Counted from the first letter of the stretch, positions 28,804 through 38,458 are shown. The stretch: 64,000 bases of DNA from SAR116 cluster bacterium AG-355-O21 (GCA_003280605.1 QCEM01000004.1:29229-93228); one strand, 5' to 3'. The notes: generated by a model from the sequence alone, not told the origin. Numbers and translations are program-made.

Positions 28804-29662
28804 GCCGTGCTTCCGGTGCCGACAGTGGTCGCGCGCCAAGGGCATGGATAATCGAGACGGCTTTTTCCACCAATTGCCCATTGCTGGCAAGCACACCGCG
28901 CTGCAAATAAAGATTATCCTCCAGGCCAACGCGCACATGGCCGCCAAGCAGGATTGCTTGTGCGACCATTGGCATTTGCATCCGACTTATGCCAAAGCCG
29001 GCCCACACGGCACCGGCCGGCAACTGGCTGACCATATGTTGCATGCTTTGAGTTGTCGCCGGTGCGCCGTAAGGGATGCCGAGACAAAGCTGAAACATCG
29101 GCGGGTCGGCAATCAAGCCTCCGGCATGCATTTGTTTGGCAAACCATAGATGACCGGTGTCAAACACCTCTAATTCCGGTTTGATGCCCAGGTCACGGAT
29201 CCGCTGGGCCATTGTGCGCAGCATATTCGGCGTATGTACCGTCAGCAGGTTTTCATCACCGAAATTCATTGTTCCGCAGTCAAGCGTGCAGATTTCCGGG
29301 CGCAACACCTCAACATGCTGCAAGCGGGTGAGGGCGTTGACCATGTCGCTGCCCGGGTCCATTTGCCGGGGATCAACATCATTGACGTATAAATCGCCAC
29401 CCATACCACAGGTCAGATTCAAAATCACATCCCGGTCGCTGCCACGGACTTGCTCGACAACCTCTTGATAGTAAGCGGTATTCCGGCTGCCTTGGCCCGT
29501 CTCTGGGTCACGCACATGGATATGAACAACCGCCGCACCGGCGTCTGCGGCCTCAACACAGGCGGCGGCTATGGCCGTCGGCGTGATCGGCAAATCGGGG
29601 TGTTTGTTCGCAGTATCGCCGGCGCCGGTCACGGCGCAGGTAATGATGACCTCAGAATTCAT
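28775..29662 (-). CDS. Beta-keto acid cleavage enzyme (BKACE / Kce family)
   Basis: BKACE proteins (old name DUF849) condense a beta-keto acid with acetyl-CoA and split it to acetoacetate and a new acyl-CoA. The 295-residue product has the zinc ligands H47 and H49 (VVHIHVRD) and E248 ([11 protein letters not shown]). [11 protein letters not shown] at the start and LNLTCGMGG near residue 84 are typical. The natural substrate varies among BKACE groups and is not evident. It is convergent with larE and overlaps it by 29 bases. On the other side it is divergent from malonyl-CoA decarboxylase, with an inverted repeat in between. Confidence 0.92.
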   Translation of the reverse strand: MNSEVIITCAVTGAGDTANKHPDLPITPTAIAAACVEAADAGAAVVHIHVRDPETGQGSRNTAYYQEVVEQVRGSDRDVILNLTCGMGGDLYVNDVDPRQMDPGSDMVNALTRLQHVEVLRPEICTLDCGTMNFGDENLLTVHTPNMLRTMAQRIRDLGIKPELEVFDTGHLWFAKQMHAGGLIADPPMFQLCLGIPYGAPATTQSMQHMVSQLPAGAVWAGFGISRMQMPMVAQAILLGGHVRVGLEDNLYLQRGVLASNGQLVEKAVSIIHALGARPLSAPEARLKLGLPAAG

Positions 29663-29702
29663 GACGGCGCTCCTCGCGGATTAGGCCAGACTCGGCCCCG
29701 AA

Positions 29703-29733
29703 AATTTGTCTCACCGTTTGATCATGACAAATT
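29703..29733. promoter_or_regulatory. Inverted repeat in the BKACE / malonyl-CoA decarboxylase divergent region
   Basis: Perfect 8-base arms AATTTGTC (29703-29710) and GACAAATT (29726-29733) with 15 bases between them, so the arms lie about two helix turns apart. The site is 41 bases upstream of the BKACE start codon within a 227-base divergent intergenic region. It may be a regulator-binding site; no regulator gene is in the window nearby. Confidence 0.35.
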
Positions 29734-29889
29734 CATAAAACACTGACGAGATGTTATTACCGTCTGGAGTTAAAGCGCCTGACCAGTGCTGTCACCGGCA
29801 GAAAAACAGTCACTGCCTATCGAAGTATCTTGACGGCCGACGGCAAGGTGGTCATCTGTTCATAATGATATGTGAGCCGAGGTGATAGG

Positions 29890-31320
29890 ATGGTAACGAC
29901 AGAGCCAGAAGCAGGTATTTTGGATCGGACGTTTGGCAATCTCCGCCGCGCCTGGGCCGGTCTTTCGGACCAAACCCGGCAAATGTTCTGGAAAGAACTG
30001 CGCGCAGATTTACCCGATGATGATCTGGCCCGAATCCGAACGCAAATGACCGAGTGCTTAGAAGCCCGTGGCGGCGAAATCTCGGCCCGTTCGCGGGCTG
30101 CGGAACTAGGCCGCTCCTATCTGTCGTTGGACGATGATGGCCGGACCCGTTTCTTGGAATTGATGGCGAGCGAATTCGGCACCGACCGGGCGCGCATCGA
30201 CAGCGCTGTTGAGGCGCTGAAAAACGCCGATGTAGAACACCGCTATCAAGCAGAATTGGCCCTTAGCGTAGCGCTGGAACCAGGCTGGCGACAGCTTTTG
30301 ACGCGCTTCACGGCATTGCCGGAAGGGGTCAAGTTTCTGGTCGATCTGCGGGCTGATTTGCTGACCTATAATCGCCACTCAAGCAGCCTTGATCCGTTAA
30401 CGGTCGATCTTAAGAAGATCCTGGAATCCTGGTTTGATATTGCGCTGCTGGAAATGCGGCAAATCGATTGGTCATCGCCGGCGGCGCTTTTGGAAAAACT
30501 CATTGCCTACGAGGCTGTGCATGAAATCCGCTCCTGGGCGGATTTGAAAAACCGTTTAGACGCCGATCGTCGGTGCTTTGCTTTTTTTCATCCCAAAATG
30601 CCGGATGAGCCGCTGATTTTTGTTGAAGTCGCGCTGGTCTCGGGCTTGGCCGGAAACATCGCCGAATTGCTGGACGAAAGTGACCCTGCTTTTGATGCCA
30701 GCAAAGCTGATACGGCAATCTTTTACTCGATTTCGAATGCGCAACAAGGCTTGGGCGGGATTAGTTTTGGTAACTTCTTGATCAAGCGTGTTGTTGATGT
30801 GCTGTCCCATGAACTGCCAAATTTACGCACGTTTGCAACCTTGTCGCCGATCCCGGGATTTGCAAAATGGCTGGCCAAGGCAAACGACGAGGTGCTGCTA
30901 TCGGCAACCGAGCGGCGCACGCTGCAGCGGGCCATTGACGCCGATGGTATGCCGGCAGCCGAGGGCGATGAGACACCGGGGGTTAATGATGTCCGGCTGA
31001 TCGACCGATGCTTGGCGGCGATGGATCAAAGCGGGGTCGATGATAGCCTGCGGCCGATTTTGCTGCGCCTTTGTGGGCGATATATTGCCGAGGAAAAAGG
31101 CCGTGGCGGGCGCGCCCGTGATCCGGTTGCGCATTTCCATTTGTCGAATGGTGCGCGGGTAGAGCGCATTAATTGGCTTGGTGACACGTCGCCAAAAGGG
31201 CTTCGGCAATCCCATGGGTTGATGGTCAATTACCTCTACAAGCTGTCAGATATTGAAAATAATCATGAACAATATGTCTCCGGCGGGCCTGTTGCGCGAG
31301 CACGCAATATCACGGACTAA
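29890..31320 (+). CDS. Malonyl-CoA decarboxylase
   Basis: The enzyme decarboxylates malonyl-CoA to acetyl-CoA. From the ATG at 29890 the product is 476 residues. GAGGTGAT, a near-ideal Shine-Dalgarno sequence, is at 29879-29886; a GTG at 29872 would place that site inside the gene, so the ATG is preferred. The N-terminal helical MCD domain covers about residues 1-180, and the acetyltransferase-like catalytic domain follows. Likely catalytic residues are S319 (TLSPIPGF) and one of H415/H417 (VAHFHLSNGA). An 8-bp stem with a long loop (31333-31366) follows the stop. No matB or transporter gene is adjacent. Confidence 0.92.
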   Translation: MVTTEPEAGILDRTFGNLRRAWAGLSDQTRQMFWKELRADLPDDDLARIRTQMTECLEARGGEISARSRAAELGRSYLSLDDDGRTRFLELMASEFGTDRARIDSAVEALKNADVEHRYQAELALSVALEPGWRQLLTRFTALPEGVKFLVDLRADLLTYNRHSSSLDPLTVDLKKILESWFDIALLEMRQIDWSSPAALLEKLIAYEAVHEIRSWADLKNRLDADRRCFAFFHPKMPDEPLIFVEVALVSGLAGNIAELLDESDPAFDASKADTAIFYSISNAQQGLGGISFGNFLIKRVVDVLSHELPNLRTFATLSPIPGFAKWLAKANDEVLLSATERRTLQRAIDADGMPAAEGDETPGVNDVRLIDRCLAAMDQSGVDDSLRPILLRLCGRYIAEEKGRGGRARDPVAHFHLSNGARVERINWLGDTSPKGLRQSHGLMVNYLYKLSDIENNHEQYVSGGPVARARNITD

Positions 31321-31422
31321 TTGACGCTTCTGCGACAACGCCGCAAGGGAATGGTTGACGTTGTCGACGGCTTCAGATAGCCATGCGGACGATTTCGGTC
31401 GGGCTGGTGCTGATCGGTCTTT

Positions 31423-31507
<85 letters not shown>

Positions 31508-31559
31508 AGCTGTGGCAGCGCACGCGATGACCAGGCTGCGTTCGAGCGGAAGGCCAAGG

Positions 31560-31588
31560 TTGGTCAATTAAACACGCTGAGGTATGGT
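31560..31588 (+). promoter_or_regulatory. Possible sigma70-type promoter of tig
   Basis: TTGGTC (31560-31565) and TATGGT (31583-31588) are separated by 17 bases, 51 bases before the tig ATG. The match to the consensus is moderate and rests on sequence alone. Confidence 0.3.
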
Positions 31589-31639
31589 CTGCGGTAACGG
31601 CCATCCGGCGCGTAAAAAAATGTGGAATGAGTTGATCCG

Positions 31640-33205
31640 ATGCAGGTTACAGAAATAGTTAATGACGGTTTAAAGCGCGAATTTCAGGTGGTTGTTGAAG
31701 CCAGTGAGATCGACGCCAAGGTTGATAATCGCTTGGCCGAATTGGCGCCAACAATGAATTTGCCGGGTTTTCGGCCCGGTAAGGTGCCACCGTCACTGCT
31801 TAAAAAGCGCTATGGCAAGGCCATGTTGGGCGAGATTTTAGAAAGCACCGTCAACGAAGCAACTCAAAGCACGTTGGAAGAACGCGGACTGCGGGCTGCA
31901 ACACAGCCGCATATTGAGGTGACCAGCTTCGATGAAGGTCAAAATCTAGAATACTCTATTAAACTGGAATTAATGCCCGACATCACCCCGATGGATTTCT
32001 CATCGCTGGAGTTGGTGCGTCCAAAAGCGGAACCAAGCGACAAGGACATCGACGATGCTTTGACTCGCATGGCCGGTGAGCAAAAGCGCAGCGAGCCAAT
32101 CAAAAAAGCCCGCAAGTCGAAGTCTGGCGATGTCATCGTTCTTGATTTCACCGGCTATATCGATGGCGAAGCCTTTGAAGGTGGCAGCGCCGAAGGTCAG
32201 CAACTTGAGCTCGGCTCAAACACCTTTATTCCTGGCTTTGAAGAGCAATTGATCGGCGTCAATGCGGACGATGAGGTGAAAGTCGAGGTGACTTTCCCAG
32301 AAGATTATCCGCGTGCCGACTATGCCGGCAAAGCAGCCACATTTGAGACAAAAATCCATGAGATTCGCGAGCCTGTCGCGGTTGAAATCGATGATGAGTT
32401 TGCGAAAAATTTTGGCTTAGAAGATTTGGCCGGACTGCGCCAGGCAATCGGTCAACAGATCGGCCAAGAGTTCAGCAATGCATCACGCTTCAAGACCAAG
32501 CGCGTGTTGCTTGATAAACTTGCTGACGCCCATGAGTTTGAGTTGCCCGAAGGCATGCTGGAATCCGAATATCAACAAATTTGTCGGCAGGCACGTCCGC
32601 AGCAAGAGCAGGGTGCGCAACAGCCTGATCATGACCACGATCATGACCATGGTCATGACCATGATCATGACCACGATCATCAGCACAGCCAGCCGGCAGC
32701 CGATGAGGGCATGAGCGATGAAGATAAGGCCGAACATCGCTGTGTTGCCGAGCGCCGTGTGCGTTTGGGATTGCTGCTGGCTGAGGTTGGCCGGCTGAAC
32801 AACATCCAAGTGGCGGATGAAGAGGTTCAGCGCGCCATCATGCAACAAGCGACTCGTTTCCCGGGTCAAGAACGCCAGGTGGTCGAGTTTTATCAGACCA
32901 ACCCAGAGGCGCGGGCCAGTGTTCAGGCGCCTTTGTTCGAGGATAAAGTCGTCGATTTCATTCTTGAAATGGCCAAAATCGAGGATGTGACGGTCGCCGC
33001 TGAAGATTTGTTCCGCGATGATGACGCGCCGGCTGAAGAGGCGGAAGACGCGAAATCGACCAAGGCCAAGCCGGCAGCGAAGAAGCCTGCGGCCAAGAAG
33101 CCGGCGGCCAAAAAGACAGGGGCAAAGAAGCCGGCAGTGAAAAAGCCAGCCGCTAAAAAATCAGCGGCGAAATCAGCTGATGAAGCCGACGGTGATACTA
33201 AGTAA
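31640..33205 (+). CDS. tig: Trigger factor with His-rich insert and Lys/Ala-rich tail
   Basis: Trigger factor is the ribosome-bound chaperone and peptidyl-prolyl isomerase that meets nascent chains. The 521-residue product is longer than the usual 430-480. It has the ribosome-binding loop GFRPGKVP (residues 43-50), an FKBP domain (about 160-245) and the helical C-terminal domain (about 250-450). Two features are unusual. Residues 331-349 alternate His with Asp or another residue (ten His in 19) inside the C-terminal domain. Residues 471-511 are a KPAAKKPAAKK-type repeat like histone H1 tails. The gene heads the tig-clpP-clpX-lon block. Confidence 0.95.
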   Translation: MQVTEIVNDGLKREFQVVVEASEIDAKVDNRLAELAPTMNLPGFRPGKVPPSLLKKRYGKAMLGEILESTVNEATQSTLEERGLRAATQPHIEVTSFDEGQNLEYSIKLELMPDITPMDFSSLELVRPKAEPSDKDIDDALTRMAGEQKRSEPIKKARKSKSGDVIVLDFTGYIDGEAFEGGSAEGQQLELGSNTFIPGFEEQLIGVNADDEVKVEVTFPEDYPRADYAGKAATFETKIHEIREPVAVEIDDEFAKNFGLEDLAGLRQAIGQQIGQEFSNASRFKTKRVLLDKLADAHEFELPEGMLESEYQQICRQARPQQEQGAQQPDHDHDHDHGHDHDHDHDHQHSQPAADEGMSDEDKAEHRCVAERRVRLGLLLAEVGRLNNIQVADEEVQRAIMQQATRFPGQERQVVEFYQTNPEARASVQAPLFEDKVVDFILEMAKIEDVTVAAEDLFRDDDAPAEEAEDAKSTKAKPAAKKPAAKKPAAKKTGAKKPAVKKPAAKKSAAKSADEADGDTK

Positions 33206-33259
33206 CTTATCAGGCCCCGGGTGGGCATAATTTTCGACCGAAGCCAAGGAAACTGACGA

Positions 33260-33904
33260 ATGCAGGATGCGATGGATATCACGATGAACACATTGGTTCC
33301 GATGGTGGTCGAGCAGACCAACCGTGGTGAGCGTTCTTATGACATTTATTCGCGCCTGTTGAAGGAGCGAATCATTTTCATCTCGGGGCCGATTAATGAC
33401 CCTGTTTCGACCCTGGTTTGCTCACAGCTTCTGTTCTTAGAGGCCGAAAACCCAACCAAAGATATCTTCATGTACATCAATTCCCCAGGCGGTGTGGTGT
33501 CATCGGGTTTGGCGATGTATGACACCATGCAATATATCCGCCCGGAAGTGGCGACTGTGTGCATGGGCCAAGCAGCCTCAATGGGGTCGTTGTTGCTGGC
33601 CGCCGGCGAGAAGGGCAAACGGTTTTGCTTGCCGAACGCCAAAATCATGATTCACCAGCCTTCCGGCGGTTATCAGGGGCAGGCGACAGATATTGAAATC
33701 CACGCTAAGGAAGTCTTGCGGACAAAAGCCCGGTTGAATGAGATCTATGAAACACACACCGGCCAAAAACTCGATATCATCGAAGCGGCCATGGAACGTG
33801 ATAACTTCATGACCGGTGACGAGGCTGTAGCCTTTGGGTTAATTGACGAGGTTGTTGCCAAGCGTCCGGTTGAAGATGACGGCGAGGTGGTCAGCGATAG
33901 TTAA
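33260..33904 (+). CDS. clpP: ATP-dependent Clp protease proteolytic subunit
   Basis: ClpP forms the tetradecameric serine-protease chamber that ClpX or ClpA feeds. The 214-residue product has the triad S107 (GQAASMGS), H132 (IMIHQPSGG) and D181 (MERDNFM), each offset by ten from mature E. coli numbering, and the [11 protein letters not shown] oxyanion segment. AAGGA precedes the ATG. It lies 54 bases after tig and 164 bases before clpX. Confidence 0.98.
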   Translation: MQDAMDITMNTLVPMVVEQTNRGERSYDIYSRLLKERIIFISGPINDPVSTLVCSQLLFLEAENPTKDIFMYINSPGGVVSSGLAMYDTMQYIRPEVATVCMGQAASMGSLLLAAGEKGKRFCLPNAKIMIHQPSGGYQGQATDIEIHAKEVLRTKARLNEIYETHTGQKLDIIEAAMERDNFMTGDEAVAFGLIDEVVAKRPVEDDGEVVSDS

Positions 33905-33946
33905 GTTATCGCGGCAAGCCGCCAAAATTTCTCCGACGCTTACCAC

Positions 33947-33975
33947 CTTGTCGAGAGCGGCGATAAAACCCATAC
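33947..33975 (+). promoter_or_regulatory. Possible sigma32 (RpoH)-type promoter upstream of clpX
   Basis: CTTGTC (33947-33952), 17-base spacer, CCATAC (33970-33975), located 93 bases before the clpX ATG. The CTTG and CCAT cores match the alphaproteobacterial RpoH consensus (CTTGAA, about 17 bases, CCATnT), while the outer bases deviate. It is weaker than the lon site. Confidence 0.4.
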
Positions 33976-34068
33976 TTATGCTACGAGGTCGTTAGCCTTT
34001 TTGCGGTTTTACAGCGCCGCCGCCAGGGGTTAAGATGTCGATTGCAACTTTGAATAGGACCATCGACC

Positions 34069-35340
34069 ATGAGTAAGTCCGGAACTGCCGGCGGGGATTC
34101 AAAAAACACCCTCTATTGCTCGTTTTGCGGCAAAAGCCAGCATGAGGTGCGGAAGCTGATCGCCGGCCCAACCGTGTTCATTTGTGATGAATGCGTCGAG
34201 TTGTGTATGGACATCATCCGCGAGGAAAATAAAACAACCCTCGTGAAGTCCCGTGATGGCGTGCCAACACCGAAAGACATCTGCGAGGTTTTGGACGATT
34301 ATGTGATCGGCCAATTGCAAGCCAAACGTATTTTGTCTGTCGCCGTCCATAATCACTACAAGCGCTTGTCTCACGGACAAAAAAGCGATGATGTGGAATT
34401 GGCAAAGTCTAACATTCTGCTGGTCGGTCCAACAGGTTGCGGCAAAACGCTGCTCGCACAAACTTTGGCGCGGATCATTGACGTACCGTTTACGATGGCG
34501 GATGCGACAACCTTGACCGAAGCCGGATATGTCGGTGAGGACGTTGAAAATATCATTCTCAAGCTGTTGCAAGCAGCTGATTATAATGTTGAACGGGCGC
34601 AGCGCGGCATTGTCTACATCGATGAAGTCGACAAGATCAGCCGGAAATCCGACAACCCATCCATAACCCGTGATGTTTCAGGCGAAGGCGTGCAGCAAGC
34701 GCTGTTGAAGATCATGGAAGGCACTGTTGCCAGCGTTCCGCCCCAGGGCGGCCGAAAGCATCCGCAGCAAGAGTTTCTGCAGGTTGATACAACCAATATC
34801 TTGTTCATCTGTGGTGGTGCTTTTGCGGGCTTGGATAAAATTATTTCGAACCGTAGCAAAGGTTCCTCCATCGGTTTTGGTGCCGATGTCCGCTCGCCCG
34901 ATGATCGCCGGACCGGCGAAATTCTGCGCGATGTGGAACCAGAGGATCTTTTGAAATTCGGCCTCATCCCAGAATTTGTTGGTCGCTTGCCTGTGGTTGC
35001 GACCTTGGAAGATTTGGATGAAGAAGCACTTGTGGAAATCCTGACCAAGCCGAAAAACGCTTTGGTGAAGCAATACCAGCGCTTGTTTGAGATGGAAGAC
35101 GTGCAGCTTGAATTCCGTACCGATGCTCTGTCGGCAATTGCCCGTAAGGCGATTGAACGTAAAACCGGCGCACGGGGTTTGCGTTCGATCATGGAAAATA
35201 TTCTGCTTGACCCAATGTACGACTTGCCGAGCAGCGATGACGTCGAAGAGATCGTCATTAACGGCGACGTTGTCGATGCCGGCGCCAAGCCATTGCTGGT
35301 TCACGGGGAGCGGCGCGAAGACGTGGGGACCAGCGCCTAA
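34069..35340 (+). CDS. clpX: ATP-dependent Clp protease ATP-binding subunit ClpX
   Basis: ClpX is the hexameric AAA+ unfoldase that feeds tagged proteins into ClpP. The 423-residue product has the N-terminal zinc-binding domain (C17, C20, C39, C42), Walker A GPTGCGKT at residues 120-127, Walker [11 protein letters not shown], and the sensor and arginine-finger region ([11 protein letters not shown]). The ClpP-contacting IGF-type loop appears as SIGFGA. The length is normal. Start ATG at 34069. Confidence 0.98.
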   Translation: MSKSGTAGGDSKNTLYCSFCGKSQHEVRKLIAGPTVFICDECVELCMDIIREENKTTLVKSRDGVPTPKDICEVLDDYVIGQLQAKRILSVAVHNHYKRLSHGQKSDDVELAKSNILLVGPTGCGKTLLAQTLARIIDVPFTMADATTLTEAGYVGEDVENIILKLLQAADYNVERAQRGIVYIDEVDKISRKSDNPSITRDVSGEGVQQALLKIMEGTVASVPPQGGRKHPQQEFLQVDTTNILFICGGAFAGLDKIISNRSKGSSIGFGADVRSPDDRRTGEILRDVEPEDLLKFGLIPEFVGRLPVVATLEDLDEEALVEILTKPKNALVKQYQRLFEMEDVQLEFRTDALSAIARKAIERKTGARGLRSIMENILLDPMYDLPSSDDVEEIVINGDVVDAGAKPLLVHGERREDVGTSA

Positions 35341-35381
35341 CCGGTTTGCTTCGGGACGCGGGGCATATTCTGCGCTGCGTC

Positions 35382-35409
35382 CTTGAACTTTCGTCCAAGA
35401 CATCCATGT
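35382..35409 (+). promoter_or_regulatory. Sigma32 (RpoH)-type heat-shock promoter upstream of lon
   Basis: CCTTGAA (35381-35387) and CCATGT (35404-35409) are separated by 16 bases, and the -10 element ends 59 bases before the lon ATG. The sequence closely fits the RpoH consensus of proteobacteria, and lon is a classic heat-shock gene. A short GGACGC/GCGTCC stem just upstream (35354-35382) may end clpX transcripts. Confidence 0.6.
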
Positions 35410-35468
35410 TTATTACCAGAGTAGTTATCGCGCAAATCTGCGCACTTTTTTAAACATTGTGAGGCCGG

Positions 35469-37898
35469 ATGTCTGCCACCGACGCACCGACGACCTATCC
35501 TGTTCTGCCCCTGCGGGACATAGTTGTGTTTCCACATATGATAGTGCCGCTTTTTGTTGGCCGTGAAAAATCCGTTTTAGCGCTTGAAGACGTCAAGGAA
35601 GACGACAAGCAAATTATTTTGGTGTCGCAGAAAAACCCCAGCGAAGACGATCCCTCGGCCGACGATATTTATGAAGTCGGAACCATTGGGACCATTTTGC
35701 AGTTACTGAAACTACCGGATGGAACCGTCAAAGTCCTGGTCGAAGGCGGCGCCCGGGCGAAAATCGTCCGATATACGGACCGCACGGAATTTGTTGAAGC
35801 TGAGGCGGTGATCATCACCGAAGAGGCCTACAGCGACGAAGACCTTGCCACAGAAGAAGAAGATGCTCTGTCACGGACAGCGGTCTCTCAGTTCGAGCAA
35901 TACATCAAGCTGAACAAGAAAATTCCACCGGAAGTTCTTGTTTCTCTTGGCAAAATTACCGATTCCAGCAAGCTCGCCGATACCATTGCCTCGCATTTGG
36001 TGCTGCGTATCGCGGAAAAGCAGGAATTATTGGAAACCTTCAGCGTTGCCGCGCGCTTGGAAAAAGTCTTCGGTATTATGGAAGGCGAAATCGGCGTTCT
36101 GCAGGTCGAGAAGCGGATCCGGAGCCGGGTTAAGCGGCAGATGGAAAAAACCCAGCGCGAGTATTATCTGAATGAGCAGATGAAGGCCATTCAGAAGGAG
36201 CTTGGCGAAGCTGAGGAAAGCCGTGATGAGCTGCAGGAGTTAGAAGAGCAGATCGAGCGCACCAAGCTGTCGAAAGAAGCACGCGAAAAAGCCCAGTCTG
36301 AGATGCGCAAGCTGCGCAATATGAGCCCCATGTCGGCTGAGGCAACGGTGGTCCGGAATTACCTTGACTGGTTGATCGGGATTCCCTGGAAAAAGCGCGC
36401 CCGCATCAAAAAAGATATTAACCTCGCCAAGGAAATTCTTGATCGCGATCATTATGGCTTAGAAAAGGTCAAAGAGCGGATTCTCGAATATCTGGCGGTA
36501 CAGCAACGTATCGGCAAAATTAAAGGCCCGATCTTGTGCCTTGTTGGCCCACCTGGTGTGGGTAAAACTTCCCTTGGCCGCTCGATCGCCAAGGCCACGG
36601 GCCGGAACTATGTGCGGATGTCACTTGGCGGTGTGCGTGATGAGGCCGAAATCCGCGGGCATCGGCGGACCTATATCGGCTCGCTGCCCGGCAAAGTCGT
36701 GCAGGGTATGAAAAAAGCCAAGACCTCAAACCCATTATTCTTATTGGACGAGATCGACAAGCTTGGTGCAGATTATCGCGGCGATCCGTCGTCGGCACTG
36801 CTTGAGGTTTTGGATCCTGAGCAAAACAACACCTTCCAAGACCATTACCTTGAGGTCGATTATGATCTCTCCGATGTGATGTTTGTGACCACGGCGAACT
36901 CGTTACAAATGCCGCAACCGCTGCTCGATCGGATGGAAATCATTCGATTGTCCGGTTATACCGAAGATGAAAAGGTTGAAATCGCGCGCCGCCACCTGAT
37001 CCCCAAACAAGTTAAGGATCATGGCTTAAAAGAAGGCGAGTGGAGCATTTCCGACGAGGCTGTGCGTGATCTTATTCGCTATTACAGCCGTGAGGCCGGG
37101 GTTCGTAATTTAGAGCGTGAACTTGCGAATTTGGCCCGCAAAGCGGTTAAAGAAATCCTCATGAACGGTGTCACCGAAGTGAACGTAACACCTGAAAACC
37201 TCGATAAGTTTGCCGGTGTGCGGAAGTATCGGTTTGGTGAGGTTGAAGATGCTGACATGTTGGGCGTCGTTACCGGCCTGGCCTGGACCGAAGTTGGTGG
37301 TGAGTTGTTGACCATCGAATCGGTCACGCTACCTGGCAAGGGCAAGGTCCATGCAACAGGAAAGCTTGGCGATGTGATGAAAGAATCGGTGCAAGCTGCC
37401 GAAAGTTTCGTCAAATCCCGTAGCCTCAGCTTTGGAATTCAGCCGGCGGTGTTTGAAAGCCGCGACATTCACGTGCATGTGCCGGAAGGTGCGACTCCAA
37501 AAGATGGCCCCTCGGCCGGCGTCGCAATGGTGACGTCGATCGTGTCGATATTATCCGGCATTGCCGTGCGCCGAGACGTGGCAATGACAGGTGAAGTGAC
37601 CTTACGTGGCCGTGTCTTGCCAATCGGCGGCTTGAAAGAAAAGCTGCTGGCAGCGTTGCGGGGCGGTATCAAAACGGTGTTGATCCCGATTGACAACGCC
37701 AAAGATCTGGTCGAAATCCCGGATAACGTCAAGGACGGCTTAACCATCATTCCTGTTTCAACCGTCGAAGAAGTGCTCAGCAATGCATTGGTGAACGAGC
37801 CGCTGCCGGTTGAACTTGATAAAGGGCCGGTCGCGGGAGCGATCCCACCGAAGCCTGGGACCAGTGATGGGACGGATAACTCGGTGTTCACACACTGA
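35469..37898 (+). CDS. lon: ATP-dependent protease Lon (LonA)
   Basis: Lon is a cytoplasmic AAA+ serine protease that degrades misfolded and regulatory proteins. The 809-residue product has the N-terminal substrate-binding LAN domain (YPVLPLRDIVVFPHM), a coiled coil, Walker A GPPGVGKT, Walker B LFLLDEIDKLG, and the protease domain with S682 (PKDGPSAG) and K725 (GGLKEK), matching E. coli S679 and K722. A heat-shock-type promoter lies upstream. hupB follows after 260 bases, a common order. Confidence 0.98.
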   Translation: MSATDAPTTYPVLPLRDIVVFPHMIVPLFVGREKSVLALEDVKEDDKQIILVSQKNPSEDDPSADDIYEVGTIGTILQLLKLPDGTVKVLVEGGARAKIVRYTDRTEFVEAEAVIITEEAYSDEDLATEEEDALSRTAVSQFEQYIKLNKKIPPEVLVSLGKITDSSKLADTIASHLVLRIAEKQELLETFSVAARLEKVFGIMEGEIGVLQVEKRIRSRVKRQMEKTQREYYLNEQMKAIQKELGEAEESRDELQELEEQIERTKLSKEAREKAQSEMRKLRNMSPMSAEATVVRNYLDWLIGIPWKKRARIKKDINLAKEILDRDHYGLEKVKERILEYLAVQQRIGKIKGPILCLVGPPGVGKTSLGRSIAKATGRNYVRMSLGGVRDEAEIRGHRRTYIGSLPGKVVQGMKKAKTSNPLFLLDEIDKLGADYRGDPSSALLEVLDPEQNNTFQDHYLEVDYDLSDVMFVTTANSLQMPQPLLDRMEIIRLSGYTEDEKVEIARRHLIPKQVKDHGLKEGEWSISDEAVRDLIRYYSREAGVRNLERELANLARKAVKEILMNGVTEVNVTPENLDKFAGVRKYRFGEVEDADMLGVVTGLAWTEVGGELLTIESVTLPGKGKVHATGKLGDVMKESVQAAESFVKSRSLSFGIQPAVFESRDIHVHVPEGATPKDGPSAGVAMVTSIVSILSGIAVRRDVAMTGEVTLRGRVLPIGGLKEKLLAALRGGIKTVLIPIDNAKDLVEIPDNVKDGLTIIPVSTVEEVLSNALVNEPLPVELDKGPVAGAIPPKPGTSDGTDNSVFTH

Positions 37899-38158
37899 TA
37901 GCGTGAAAAAAAATTTGTTGTTTGCCACTGCGCAGTTATTGTGGCCAAATAAACGCTTGGTTATTCGTGTTGATTGTGCCGCGAATTGGAGAGTTTGCAA
38001 AAGCGGTGATAATTTAGTGAATATCGGTCTAAAATCTGTCTATACTCGCTATACGTGATTGACTGTGTTGTTGTGCTCGATTAATGGTGACACCGTGATG
38101 TGGTCACGATTGTGGCAAATCGAGAAACTGATAAAGCTTAATTAAAGGAGGCTCGGAC

Positions 38159-38431
38159 GTGAATAAAAATGAACTTATCGCTTCAGTATCGGAAGTGACT
38201 AGCCTATCAAAGGCCGACGCTGGCCGGGCCGTAGATGCCGTTCTTGAAAATATCACTGGTGCGTTGAAATCAGGTGATGATGTGCGTCTTGTCGGATTCG
38301 GGACGTTTTCAGTAGCCAACCGCGCTGCGAGTGAAGGTCGCAATCCGCAGACTGGTGAGAAAATCAATATTCCTGCGTCGAAACAGCCTAAATTCAAAGC
38401 AGGTAAAGGTCTGAAAGACGCCATCAACTAA
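38159..38431 (+). CDS. hupB: DNA-binding protein HU
   Basis: HU is a small dimeric nucleoid protein that bends DNA. The 90-residue product shows the full family pattern: MNKNELIASVSE at the start, GFGTFSVANRAA at residues 47-58, and the DNA-clasping arm GRNPQTGEKINIPASK. Start is GTG at 38159, seven bases after AAAGGAGG (38144-38151). The 260-base upstream region is AT-rich compared with its surroundings and probably holds the promoter; TTGACT at 38059 is a possible -35 element. Confidence 0.97.
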   Translation: MNKNELIASVSEVTSLSKADAGRAVDAVLENITGALKSGDDVRLVGFGTFSVANRAASEGRNPQTGEKINIPASKQPKFKAGKGLKDAIN

Positions 38432-38458
38432 GATTGCGTCAGCAAGACTTATCGGGTC

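Noticed and set aside
32630..32686. CRISPR-like or mobile direct repeat
   Set aside because: The short degenerate CATGAC/CATGAT units are coding, in frame, with no spacers; they encode a His-rich peptide.
33905..33930. Terminator after clpP
   Set aside because: GCGGC/GCCGC would have a two-base loop and no T-run, so a stable hairpin is unlikely.
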